Source: Verrucomicrobiia bacterium
GTDB lineage: Bacteria; Verrucomicrobiota; Verrucomicrobiia; Limisphaerales; CAIMTB01
Direction of reading: 5' to 3'
Assembly: GCA_019634625.1 (NCBI GenBank)
Contig: JAHCBA010000019.1
Span: 1-64,000, forward strand
Length of the DNA: 64,000 nucleotides
Shown: one piece after another, positions 43,584-52,885 of the stretch
Position numbering within the stretch: the stretch's first letter is position 1
Layout of the letters: each line of letters starts with the position of its first letter
Translations under genes and position numbers: made by a program
Notes under the pieces: model-generated
What the model was told of the DNA's origin: nothing
Seen by the model: only the letters and a program-made list of their open reading frames with translations
The model's database searches: none

Positions 43584-45841
43584 ACCAGTCGGTACCGCTC
43601 CCGCAGCCGCTGCCGCAGCAACTCCGCCACGGTGTTCATCAGGAAGGTCATCAGGAACAGGACCATCGCCCCCAGAAACAGGGTCCGGTACAGGGTTCCC
43701 CCATGCGGCGCCTCCGGCAGTTCCACCGCCAGGTTCGCCGAAAGCGCCCGCATTCCCGAAAACGGGTTCCACTCCAGGATCGGCGTGTTCCCCGTCGCCA
43801 TCACCACAATCATCGTTTCCCCCACCGCCCGGCCCAGCCCGATCATCAGCGCCGCAAAAATCCCCGCCGACGCCGTCGGCACCACGATCCTCATCGCCGT
43901 CTGCCATCGACTCGCTCCCAGCGCCAGGGAACCGCTCCACAACGTCGCCGGAACGCTCGAAAGCGCATCCTCCGCAATCGAGAAGACGATCGGAATCACG
44001 GCGAATCCCATGGCGAACCCAACCACCATCGCATTGCGCTGCTCGAACGCCGCCCCCACCGCCTCCGGCCACCAAAGCCGGAAATCGGCCAAAGCCTCGC
44101 CCGTGACCGGATCGCTCACCACAAACCACCATCGCTCGATCACCGGTCCCAAGGCCGAGCACCCCCACGCCACCCCGGCGAGTAGCGGCGCCAATACCGC
44201 AATCTCACGCCCCGAACACAGCCGCGCCCGGTATCGGGCTGGCAGGCTCTCCAGTCCCTTTCCCATCGCCACGGCCACCGCCGGAATCCCCACCAGCATC
44301 AACAGCACCGAAGGCACCCGCGTCTCCAGCAAGGGCGCGAGCCAGAATGCCGCCAGGAACCCCAGCACGACCGACGGCAGGGCGGCCATGATCTCCATCA
44401 CCGGTTTGATCGTCTGCCGCAGTCCCGGCGGCGCAAATTGCGAGGTGTACAATGCCGCCAGCAACGCGATCGGTGTCGCGAACAGCATCGCGTACAGCGT
44501 CCCCTTCGCCGTCCCCATCAACAGCGGCACCAACGACAGCTTGGGCTCGTACTCGTCCGATCCCCCCGTGGACTGCCAGACATGCCCGGACCCATCCGCC
44601 CCCTCGTACCACAACCTTCCAAACATCCCCCTCCAGCCCGCCTCCGGATGCGGATCCCTCAGCGCGTGGAGATGCAGACGATGTTCGGCATCCAGGAAGA
44701 CCAGCCGGTCATACCGCCCACCCACCCGCGCCAGCACCGGCTCGAACGGCAGCGTCGCCTCCCAACGCACCGCTTCCGTCGTGCCGTACCGAAGACTCGC
44801 CCGGTCCCCATGCCCCACCAGGAACGCCTTGTTCCGCGGGCTCGACACAACATATGCGGCGCGCCCCGCCAGCGCCGGAAAGGTCTTCGTCCAGCCGAAC
44901 TCCCGCTGCTGACGCTCGGGCTCCACGTACAAGCTGAACAACCGGTTCTCCCCGTTCCTCCCGGTCACGATCAGCGTGGCATCCCCGAACAGGAATTCCA
45001 TCGATCCAATTCCCGGGTCGGCCAGATCGCCAAAAGGCCGGAACGTCTGCCGCAACCCGAATCCCCCGCCTTCCCGCAGAAGATAGAAGACTTCGCCCTC
45101 ATCGTTCGACACCACCATCCCCTCTCCCTGCCCATCGACGAGCACCCGATCCAGCCGTCCTCGCGTCCTCGCGGAAAGGTCATGCTCCTCCTGAATCTCC
45201 ATCGTCACCTCGCCAAACAGGGTCCGCTCCTGCACCACGCTGACCGCATGCAGCTCGGTGCGACCCTCCACCTCCTTAATCGCCGCCATGAGCCTGGATT
45301 CGCCCCCGTCCCCGTACCCCAACGCCCGCACCGCAGATCCCGCCGGCCCCACCCGTCCCCATGGAGTCGCCCGCGCTGTCAGCCGCGCCTCGCGCCGTTC
45401 CCCGACCCACACCGGTTCATTGGAAAAGGTCACGACGGACCACCGCCCGTCCTCCGTGCCCACCGCCAGTTCCTGCCGCGCCGCCCGGAAATGGAGGGCC
45501 GTGATCTCTCCGCCGTCCCCCCATCCCGGATCCACTGCCTCCACGCCGCCCCCCCCGGCGAAATCCACCGACCAGATCCGACCTGTACCCTCGACCAGAA
45601 ACGGCCGCTCGCCGTTGTCGTCCAAGCCCAGCACCCGGTAGTCCCCTGGGGGCACGGAAACCGAACCCAGCGCCTCCACCCGGGCCCCGCCGAACAAAGG
45701 CAACGCCTGCCACAGGATGAACAGAAAGATCCCCAGCACGACGGTGATCACCGCCATCCCGCCCACCGGAATGAACCGGTTCATGAACCCGTCCATCCAC
45801 AAGACCGACCTCGACGCCGTCCATCGCCTCCCGGTCTTCAT
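43580..45841 (-). CDS. pstC: Phosphate ABC transporter permease PstC with propeller-like periplasmic insert
   Basis: 753 residues against about 320 for E. coli PstC. ATG 45841 overlaps the pstS stop (ATGA). One transmembrane helix near 25-50 (VGGMAVITVVLGIFLFILWQ) is followed by about 390 residues of beta-rich sequence with WD40-like repeats (GEITALHFRAARQELAVGTED, SMEFLFGDATLIVTGRNGE) and then the permease core from about 450: GTLYAMLFATPIALLAALY, IMAALPSVVLGFLAAFWLAP, contact loop GSLALGASRWQTAMRIVVPT, and GLGRAVGETMIVVMATG. The coupling loops agree with PstC, so transport is retained; the insert may bind PstS or the cell wall. Confidence 0.93.
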   Translation of the reverse strand: MKTGRRWTASRSVLWMDGFMNRFIPVGGMAVITVVLGIFLFILWQALPLFGGARVEALGSVSVPPGDYRVLGLDDNGERPFLVEGTGRIWSVDFAGGGGVEAVDPGWGDGGEITALHFRAARQELAVGTEDGRWSVVTFSNEPVWVGERREARLTARATPWGRVGPAGSAVRALGYGDGGESRLMAAIKEVEGRTELHAVSVVQERTLFGEVTMEIQEEHDLSARTRGRLDRVLVDGQGEGMVVSNDEGEVFYLLREGGGFGLRQTFRPFGDLADPGIGSMEFLFGDATLIVTGRNGENRLFSLYVEPERQQREFGWTKTFPALAGRAAYVVSSPRNKAFLVGHGDRASLRYGTTEAVRWEATLPFEPVLARVGGRYDRLVFLDAEHRLHLHALRDPHPEAGWRGMFGRLWYEGADGSGHVWQSTGGSDEYEPKLSLVPLLMGTAKGTLYAMLFATPIALLAALYTSQFAPPGLRQTIKPVMEIMAALPSVVLGFLAAFWLAPLLETRVPSVLLMLVGIPAVAVAMGKGLESLPARYRARLCSGREIAVLAPLLAGVAWGCSALGPVIERWWFVVSDPVTGEALADFRLWWPEAVGAAFEQRNAMVVGFAMGFAVIPIVFSIAEDALSSVPATLWSGSLALGASRWQTAMRIVVPTASAGIFAALMIGLGRAVGETMIVVMATGNTPILEWNPFSGMRALSANLAVELPEAPHGGTLYRTLFLGAMVLFLMTFLMNTVAELLRQRLRERYRLV

Positions 45842-46899
45842 GGCGTCAGCTTCCCCAGTTCCCCGGCCGCCACCGACGCCGGCAACGGATAGTACCCCTC
45901 CTTCACCACCGCCTCCTGCCCCTGCCGTGACTGCATGAATCGGATGAACTCCGCCGTCAGCGTGTCCATTGGCTGACCGGGACGCCGGTTGACATGCACA
46001 TGGAGAAACCGCGCCAGGGGGTACCGCCCGGAAAGACAGTTCTCCACCGTGGCCTCGTACGCCGTTGAATCCCGGCCCGACAACGCCACCGCCCGCACCC
46101 CGGACGTCCGGTAGCCGATCCCCGCATACCCGATCCCGGCCAGATCGTTGGCGATCCCCTGCACCACCGCCGAGGACCCCGGTTGCTCCTTGACCGACGC
46201 CCGGAAATCCCCGCCGCGAAGGGCCGCGTCCTTGAAGAATCCGTACGTGCCGGACGCGCTGTTCCGCCCATACAGGGACAGTCGAAGCCGCGCCCATCCG
46301 CCGCCCAGCCCCAAGTCCCCCCAACGTTCGATTGCGCCCCCGCCTGCCTTGCGCGTGCTCGAAAAGATGCTGTCCAACTGCTGCCGGCTCAACGATCCGA
46401 TCGGATTATCCCGGTGCACAAACACCGCCAGCGCATCGATCGCCACCCGGATCTCCGTCGGCCGGTAGCCGTGCCTTCGCTCGAACGCCTCCACCTCCGT
46501 CCCCTTCATCGCCCGGCTCATCGGCCCCACCTGCGCCGTCCCCTCGATCAAGGCCGGCGGCGCCGTCGAGGACCCCTTCCCCTCGATCTGGATCTTCACA
46601 TTCGGATACACCGCCTGAAACCCCTCCGCCCACAACGCCATCAGGTTGTTCAACGTGTCCGACCCGATCGACGTCAACGTCCCCGACACCCCCGCCACCC
46701 GTTCATAGTCCGGCAACGCGGGATCCAACCTCGCAGGCGGCTGGGCCTTCAGCCCCATCGTCGCCATCACAGCCACCACGACCACCCCCATCCACCCGCC
46801 CCGAACCCGGTCACGTCGAAATCCCCGCGTCCTGATCCGGACACGTTTCCTCCTCCGGTCCCAGTCCTCTCCTCGCGTCGTCATGATCCAAACCGCCAC
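45838..46899 (-). CDS. pstS: Phosphate-binding periplasmic protein
   Basis: 353 residues; ATG 46884 (MTTRGEDWD) is an equally good start. A basic N-terminus and hydrophobic helix (WMGVVVVAVMATMGL) act as an export signal, with no lipobox cysteine. The binding protein motifs are present: TLTSIGSDTLNNLMALWAEG, EGKGSSTAPPALIEGTAQVG, and RNSASGTYGFFKDAAL near the phosphate site. It delivers phosphate to PstCA. First gene of the operon; its stop overlaps the pstC start. No convincing Pho box was found in 46900-47030. Confidence 0.94.
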   Translation of the reverse strand: MAVWIMTTRGEDWDRRRKRVRIRTRGFRRDRVRGGWMGVVVVAVMATMGLKAQPPARLDPALPDYERVAGVSGTLTSIGSDTLNNLMALWAEGFQAVYPNVKIQIEGKGSSTAPPALIEGTAQVGPMSRAMKGTEVEAFERRHGYRPTEIRVAIDALAVFVHRDNPIGSLSRQQLDSIFSSTRKAGGGAIERWGDLGLGGGWARLRLSLYGRNSASGTYGFFKDAALRGGDFRASVKEQPGSSAVVQGIANDLAGIGYAGIGYRTSGVRAVALSGRDSTAYEATVENCLSGRYPLARFLHVHVNRRPGQPMDTLTAEFIRFMQSRQGQEAVVKEGYYPLPASVAAGELGKLTP

Positions 46900-47030
46900 C
46901 CGTCAGCACGCCCGCCGCACGTCACAGCCCCGCGACCGTTCCGTGACGTTCAGGTGAACCACCCCCCCCAACCAAGACCGAATGCGTACCGCCCGTTCCC
47001 CGATCGTCGGTGCCCCTCTGAGTTTACAAT

Positions 47031-47319
47031 GGCCGGCATAATATAATTGACCGGACCTCCCCAACGAGACGAGTGGCTCCTGTTATTGTTGACTCCTATT
47101 TTATACGGCCAGGCATTGTATTGTATTGTTGACGACCAGCGACACGAAATCATCCACCGCGCCTGGTCGGGATTCGTGGGATGGAGGGTGCCGGGTTGCA
47201 GGGGTTGCAGTGAAATCGCGGCGTCAATAACAGTGAGCCTGACTTTCTATTTAATTCGAGTCAACAATATTATTCCTGACTTTATTTTGCCTGGTTGCAT
47301 CAATAACAGTGAGCCTGAC
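47031..47319. repeat. Inverted array of six 21-bp GTCAGGC/TTGAC elements
   Basis: Three forward copies (47031-47051, 47073-47093, 47108-47133, the last with a TATTG duplication) and three reverse copies (47223-47243, 47260-47280, 47299-47319) face each other across an 89-bp centre. TTGAC ends are spaced 42, 40, then 37 and 39 bp. The array is strikingly AT-rich compared with the surrounding genes. The centre contains a C-rich phrase on the minus strand (47169-47195) similar to ones in the 16.4-kb array and upstream of the RAYT gene. Confidence 0.8.
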
Positions 47320-47343
47320 CTTCTATTTTATTTACTCTGGGAC

Positions 47344-47440
47344 TCGGATCTCGGGGCGTTCGGACAGATCCCGCATTTGCCGATCCGGCACATGACCGCC
47401 TGGGTGTTCCTTGGGGCGAAGGGGGTTTGGGGTTTGTGCA
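47344..47440 (+). pseudogene. Remnant of a RAYT transposase C-terminus
   Basis: Translation on the plus strand gives GQIPHLPIRHMTAWVFLGAK, which aligns with GQILRLRIRHMTDGVFLGSK of the intact RAYT (about residues 264-283). Only this C-terminal piece is recognisable; the HUH domain is absent. It lies 25 bp after the 21-bp repeat array, between it and the giant ATPase stop codon. Confidence 0.75.
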
Positions 47441-47540
47441 GCGGATCTGGAGCCGGTGTCCCCCCGTGTCCCCCCCCAGTTCGTTCTCCCAGCTTCAGCT
47501 GGCCACTGCCGCGCCCAAACTCCCTGCTCCATTCCCCCAA

Positions 47541-50500
47541 TCACTCCCCGCGCGGCACCTGGATGGTGTGCTCGCCGGGTTCGCCAGGCTCGTCCCCGGA
47601 AGCACCGGAAGGAGGTCCGGACGTCGGCTGGCTTTCGATCAACTCCCAAATCCGTCGCAGGGTCTCCTGGCTGATCCGCACTTCGCGGATGCCATCGGAC
47701 ACCCGGGCCCCGGGCGCCGCCTCGGCACCAGGGATCGGAACCTCCGCGGGTGCCGTCGCGCCTGCCGGAGCGGGCACCAACGGCAGCGACCCCGGTGCCA
47801 CAATGAAGGTCATGTTGGGCGCCACGGACACGAAAGGAGGAGGGGGTGGGGGCGGTGGGGGAGGCGGGTCCGCCGGGCGAAGCGCCTCAGGCAGCCGGGC
47901 CAGTCCGTCCCGCACCGCGTCCCGCATCCCCTCGATCCCGTCCTGAAACCCCGCCAACTGCCGCACCACCCGGCTCACCGGGTCGCCGTCCGCATCGGAC
48001 CCGAACCGCAATTGCCGCCGGAAGGTCTCACCAATGGCGCGCCACCGCTCCGCCTCCGCGGCGGTCAGCGCTCCGGTCAGTTCCCGCAGCTTGAGCAGAT
48101 TCGCCTCCGCGTCCCGGGTGAGGGTCTGCGACTCGTTGCGGTAATGCTCCTGCAGGAGGGCTTCGACCTCGGCCTCGGTCATCACCGCGGCCACCCGTTC
48201 GGCCAGGCGGTTCATGTTCCGGTACGACCCCTGCAACCGGAACGCGGGCTCGGTGCGGTACATGTCCTGCATCGCCGCCGAACGGATGTACTCCTCGTTC
48301 ACCCGCAAGACCACGTCCCGAATCCGGAAGAGGCGGCGCGCCACGGCAATCGCGTCGTTCAACTCGTCCGGCGAATGGTCCGCCTCGAAGTCCACCCCGT
48401 CACGGGTCGCGCCCGAGGCCAGCGCCAGCACTGCCAGCACGTCCCGGCGGCTCCGGGCGGCGATCCGTCCGAGCGCCGGGTTCGATGTGGCCGCGTTCTC
48501 GAGGTAACTGTCGTGGAACGCCGCCGCGTGCGCCCCCACGATGTCGCCCAGATTGTAGGTGTCGGCCCGGTTGGCCAGCATGTCCGGAATCTCGAACCGG
48601 TCCCCGCTCTCGGTATAGGGATTGCCGGCCATCACCACCACGACCTTCCGCCCGCGCAGATCGTAGGTGCGGGCCCGCCCCCGGAAGACGCCCTCGATCT
48701 TGCGCTGGGCATCGCAGAGCGAGATGAACTTCTGCAGGAACTCGGGACTGAGATGCTGGATGTCGTCGAGATAGAGCATCACGTTGTCGCCCATCTCCAG
48801 CGCAAGGTTCAGCTTCTCGAGTTCCTCGCGGGCGGCCGAGCCCGAGGCCTCGGCAGGGTCGAGCGTGACCACCCGGTGCCCGATGGCCGGCCCGTTGATC
48901 TTCATGAAGACCAGCCCGAGCCGGTTGGCCAGATACTCGATGAGCGTCGTCTTCCCGTACCCGGGCGGCGACACCACCAGCAGCAGCCCGCTCCGGTCGG
49001 TGCGCTTGGCGTCGCCGGCCACGCCGATCTGCTTGGCCAGGTTGTCCCCGATGAGCGGCAGGTACACCGAGTCGATCAGCCGGTTCCGCACGAACGAACC
49101 CATCACCCGCGGCCGGAACGATTCCAGCCGGAGCGCCTCCCGTTCCCGCTCGATCCAGGCCCTCTTCCGCGCCTGCAACCGACGGAACCGCGGCACCGCC
49201 TCCCCGGTGTGCTCCGTCAGGCGCCGCGTGAAATCCAGATAATCAAAGGTCGCCCGCCCTTCCGGCACGGTCGCATGCATCCCCGCCATCGGACCCAGCT
49301 CGCGCCGCAGGGTCACCTGCACCACCCCCGTCGCCACCGGGGTGTCCCGCAGCAGCAGCGCCGCCACCTCATCCACATGACCGCCCGATCCCGGCGCGCT
49401 TTCCCGCGCATGAGCCGCCACCCAGTCCCGGAACGCCCGGTACCGCGCCCCCAAATCCTCCGCCAGTTCCTGTCGTGCCCGGTCGAGACCGGAGCGGTAC
49501 CCATGCAACTGCAGGTGCTGGCCGAACGACCGGAACAGCGCATCCGCCTCCCCGCTGACCACGAAAGGGCCCTCTTCCTGCAACTGCCGGAACAGGTACC
49601 CCGCCGCCTCCCGCGCCAGGGTCACCGGAAACAATCCGGTGTCCTCGCAGAACCGCGCCATCCCCCCCGCCAGCTCCCCGGCGTATCCCTCCTCCGCGTC
49701 GCGATCCGCCGCGAAGGCCCGGCGCAGTCCCGCCATCGAACGCGCCCGCGCCGCCCAGCGCCGCCCTGCCTCACTGTCCCGTTCCCCCTCCCACCACACC
49801 GCCGCCAGCGCCCGTGACGCCGGACTGTACCGCAGCAGGCCCGCCTGCGAATGCACCTCCACCAGGGCTTCGAGATACCGGGCCGCGTCCGGATCGTGCA
49901 CGCCCTTCACATATCCCTCGTCGTGCCGCGGCGCCATGAACTGCTGGACCGCCTCGATCCGCTGCGCCTCGTTCCATCCCAGCGCCTCGTCAAGGCGCCC
50001 GCCTGATTCCAGTTCCCGAAACAGTCCCCAGGCCAGGTACTCCGCCCGGTACACTTGCGGCGTCTCCGACACCAGTTCCTGGTCCCAGACGTCGCGCAGC
50101 GCCTGGATTTCCGGATCGTCCACGGCCGCGAAATATCCCGTCCCCGTGAGGTGCGCGAACATCCCCTCCCCCCGCCGCACCAGCGTGAGATCCAGCTCCT
50201 GCGTGTTCACCAGGAACCGGTGCCGCCCGAGTTGCATCGCCTCCGCCCCTCCCGCGAACAGCTCCTGCCGGTCCCGAAGCTGCCGCACCGCCTCTTCCCG
50301 CAATGCCTTCAACCGCCCGTCGATCTCCTCCGCCTTCGCGGTGTCCCGCAACCCCAGCAACTGCTCCACCAGTTCCCGCACCCGGTGCGTCATCGGGTCC
50401 GAGGCAAAGTACCCGTGGATCTCGGACACCGTCGCGAACTGCCGGACCCGGTGCTCGACGGCCCGGAGAATGCGCCCGGCCGCCTCCTGCAACGCGGCGG

Positions 50501-52793
50501 CCCGCCGGTTCCGGCCCTCGACCAGCTCGATCTTCCGGGTCTCAAAGGCGTTGCTCAACGCCGTCCGCTGCTCGGTCAGTTCGAGCACGAACTCGTCCGA
50601 ATCCGCGAACCGCGCCTCCAGCTCCTCCACCTGCACCAGCAGCCGGTTCAGGTGCTCGTCGCATCGCTCCGGCGTGTCGCTCAGGTCCAGCGACTGCGCC
50701 ATCGCCTGCTGCAGCAGCCGCTTCTGCGCCGAGAATTCCGCCGCCTCCTCCGCCCCCCGCAACGCGCGCATCCGCTGCCGCAAGGCCGCCCGCACGCGGT
50801 TCAATCCGGCATACAGCCCCGAGATCCGATCGACGATCGCCGTCGCCTGGGTCGCATCGTCGATCTTCAACTGTCCCATCACCTCGAGCAGCGTCTCCAA
50901 CCCTCCGGCGATCCCCTGCACCTCGGCCTCGGTCTCCTTCGCCTCGCGCACCCGCCCGAGCTGCTCCACCGCCCCCGACAACGCCTCGATGCGTTCGGCA
51001 TAGGGTCGCAACGCCTCCTCCCCGAGCAGGAACCCCACGGTCTCCCGCGCCAGTTCCTCCGCCCGCGTGGTGACCCGTTCCTCGAGGGCCGCCAACTGCC
51101 CGGTGTCGGCGTAGCGCAGTTCCCGGGCGGCAATCAAATCCCCGCGCAGCCCGCGCAGCCCGGCAAGCCCCTCGACAAAGTATTCGATCCGCGCCGCCGC
51201 CGTGGTGGCCAACCGCTCGAACAACGCGCCGGACTCCCGTTCCAGCCGCGCAACTTCCGCCGCAGTCGCGCGCCGGATCCGGACGACCTTCTCGAACTCG
51301 GCCAGCGCCGCCGAGGCCGTCTCCCGGATCTCCCCGACCACCGACCGCAGATCGAAGGTGTCCTCCCGCCCCAGCCAGAAGTAGGCGTCCGCCATGTCGC
51401 CCGACCGCTTCACCAGGTCGAGATACAGATCGGCGTAGGTGTCCCGGCGCCCGATCAGCGTCAACAGCTCCTGCCCCTCCGCCAGCGCCCTCACCAGTTC
51501 CGGGTTCCCGATCCGCTGGAGGAACGAGTCGCCCCGCACCGGCGGCTGCCAGTCCGACGCCGCGTAGGGCGTCTGCCAGATCTGCACGACGTGATGCTTC
51601 TGCGGCGCGGGGTCGGCGCGCAGAATGGCCATCTCCCCGTTCTCGAAGGTCGAGAACCCCTGGCAGACGGTCGGCGACTCGATGCGCTGGGCGATCGCGT
51701 TGTACGACATCAGCAGGTACCGCCCGCTCTCCCGCTGATGGAACACGTACAGGTGATCCTCCCCGTTGGGCGCCGCAATCCGCCGGTCGAAATGCATGTC
51801 GCTCAACCCGGTCTCGAACCCCTTGGACTCGCCGCTCTGCAGGTAGTACCCGCCCGGGAACACGATCCCCTGATCGTCCGGCAACAGCACGCAGGCATCC
51901 CCCAAGGCATCGATACGCCGCACCTCCTGCATCCTCCGGTTGAACACGAAATGACGCCACGCCCGCTCCTGGTACGGACGCACCTTGAGCAGCAGCAGGC
52001 TCCCCACCCGCGCATAGTGGAACTCCGCGTCGTCCAGGGTCTGGTCCGCGTTCTCCACGGGCTCCGAGTAGATCCCCTCGCCCGAGGCCGTGTTGTCCTC
52101 GACCTTGATGGTGAGATCGCCGCCCACGCACTCGACGAACAGCGTGTCCTCGATCGCGATGTGCGGATGCAGCCCCGCCCGGTGCAGTTCCCGATGCGTC
52201 CGGCGCCACTCGAATTCGTGCTGCGGCGGGTACCGGTACTCGTGGTCGGACCGGTTCCCCAGATACTCGAGCCGGCCGTCCGCGCACACCCACTTGAAGG
52301 TCTTGATGTCCGACAGGCTCTTCCCGACCCGGAACACCATGAACAGGTGCGGCCCGACCCGGGAGAACCGCTTGAACACCGATTCCTTGTAGTACTTGTA
52401 GAGGTCCCGGAACTGCCCCTCGAACTCCCCGACCCGGAGCGTGTCCAGCGGCAACTCGTGGAACTGCCGGTCCCGCAGCTCGTACAATCCGAACACATCC
52501 TCGAGCTGGATCTCCGTCCGCAGCCCGAATTGCACGTTGTACCCGAACAGGAACCGCCGGTTCCCGATGGGAAACATGTCCCGCGGCACACAGTTGTTCC
52601 GCGTGGTCAGCCGTTCGGTCGCCAGCAGCGTGGTCGGGATCGACCCGAACACCTCCTGCCGCGCGGCGTTCAATCCCTCCAGCCGACGGCGCAGCTCCGC
52701 CCCCTGCCCCTCCAGCCGCTGACGCAGGATCTCATACGTCCCCCGCTCGAGAACGTCCTGCCCGTCACTCCCAGCCGTTTGCTCGGTCGCCAT
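47541..52793 (-). CDS. Giant coiled-coil AAA+ ATPase (DNA-repair-ATPase/DUF3686 type)
   Basis: 1750 residues. The N-terminal about 440 residues contain repeated beta-strand motifs (NRRFLFGYNVQFGLRTEIQL, GPHLFMVFRVGKSL, MHFDRRIAAPNGEDHLYVF), matching the DUF3686 region of proteins annotated as ATPases involved in DNA repair. Residues about 500-900 are mostly helical coiled coil. An AAA+ domain lies at about 1260-1480: Walker A VVSPPGYGKTTLIEYL, Walker B VMLYLDDIQHLS, sensor VVVMAGNPYTESG. A proline tract (eleven Pro, about residue 1640) precedes a C-terminal tail. DNA repair in the name is only an annotation; the neighbouring PspA, AAA+, OB-fold and flotillin genes point to membrane-associated work. 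Last gene of the operon. Confidence 0.87.
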   Translation of the reverse strand: MATEQTAGSDGQDVLERGTYEILRQRLEGQGAELRRRLEGLNAARQEVFGSIPTTLLATERLTTRNNCVPRDMFPIGNRRFLFGYNVQFGLRTEIQLEDVFGLYELRDRQFHELPLDTLRVGEFEGQFRDLYKYYKESVFKRFSRVGPHLFMVFRVGKSLSDIKTFKWVCADGRLEYLGNRSDHEYRYPPQHEFEWRRTHRELHRAGLHPHIAIEDTLFVECVGGDLTIKVEDNTASGEGIYSEPVENADQTLDDAEFHYARVGSLLLLKVRPYQERAWRHFVFNRRMQEVRRIDALGDACVLLPDDQGIVFPGGYYLQSGESKGFETGLSDMHFDRRIAAPNGEDHLYVFHQRESGRYLLMSYNAIAQRIESPTVCQGFSTFENGEMAILRADPAPQKHHVVQIWQTPYAASDWQPPVRGDSFLQRIGNPELVRALAEGQELLTLIGRRDTYADLYLDLVKRSGDMADAYFWLGREDTFDLRSVVGEIRETASAALAEFEKVVRIRRATAAEVARLERESGALFERLATTAAARIEYFVEGLAGLRGLRGDLIAARELRYADTGQLAALEERVTTRAEELARETVGFLLGEEALRPYAERIEALSGAVEQLGRVREAKETEAEVQGIAGGLETLLEVMGQLKIDDATQATAIVDRISGLYAGLNRVRAALRQRMRALRGAEEAAEFSAQKRLLQQAMAQSLDLSDTPERCDEHLNRLLVQVEELEARFADSDEFVLELTEQRTALSNAFETRKIELVEGRNRRAAALQEAAGRILRAVEHRVRQFATVSEIHGYFASDPMTHRVRELVEQLLGLRDTAKAEEIDGRLKALREEAVRQLRDRQELFAGGAEAMQLGRHRFLVNTQELDLTLVRRGEGMFAHLTGTGYFAAVDDPEIQALRDVWDQELVSETPQVYRAEYLAWGLFRELESGGRLDEALGWNEAQRIEAVQQFMAPRHDEGYVKGVHDPDAARYLEALVEVHSQAGLLRYSPASRALAAVWWEGERDSEAGRRWAARARSMAGLRRAFAADRDAEEGYAGELAGGMARFCEDTGLFPVTLAREAAGYLFRQLQEEGPFVVSGEADALFRSFGQHLQLHGYRSGLDRARQELAEDLGARYRAFRDWVAAHARESAPGSGGHVDEVAALLLRDTPVATGVVQVTLRRELGPMAGMHATVPEGRATFDYLDFTRRLTEHTGEAVPRFRRLQARKRAWIEREREALRLESFRPRVMGSFVRNRLIDSVYLPLIGDNLAKQIGVAGDAKRTDRSGLLLVVSPPGYGKTTLIEYLANRLGLVFMKINGPAIGHRVVTLDPAEASGSAAREELEKLNLALEMGDNVMLYLDDIQHLSPEFLQKFISLCDAQRKIEGVFRGRARTYDLRGRKVVVVMAGNPYTESGDRFEIPDMLANRADTYNLGDIVGAHAAAFHDSYLENAATSNPALGRIAARSRRDVLAVLALASGATRDGVDFEADHSPDELNDAIAVARRLFRIRDVVLRVNEEYIRSAAMQDMYRTEPAFRLQGSYRNMNRLAERVAAVMTEAEVEALLQEHYRNESQTLTRDAEANLLKLRELTGALTAAEAERWRAIGETFRRQLRFGSDADGDPVSRVVRQLAGFQDGIEGMRDAVRDGLARLPEALRPADPPPPPPPPPPPFVSVAPNMTFIVAPGSLPLVPAPAGATAPAEVPIPGAEAAPGARVSDGIREVRISQETLRRIWELIESQPTSGPPSGASGDEPGEPGEHTIQVPRGE

Positions 52794-52885
52794 CGCGCCT
52801 CAGCCCTCACACGTCCGGACCGCGACGACACCCCCGGGTGCGATCCCGGTCCGGCCGATCGCGGTCTTCTCCTCTCGCACCGCGC

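Noticed and set aside
46900-47030. Pho box upstream of pstS
   Set aside because: GTCAC-like pieces are present, but no pair of 7-bp direct repeats with correct spacing.
47031-47093. TTGAC ends of the 21-bp elements read as -35 promoter boxes
   Set aside because: No consistent -10 box at 17 bp, and copies occur in both orientations in clusters without matching gene starts.
47031-47319. CRISPR-like array of short AT-rich repeats
   Set aside because: Repeats occur in both orientations, are degenerate, have unequal spacing and no cas gene is present.
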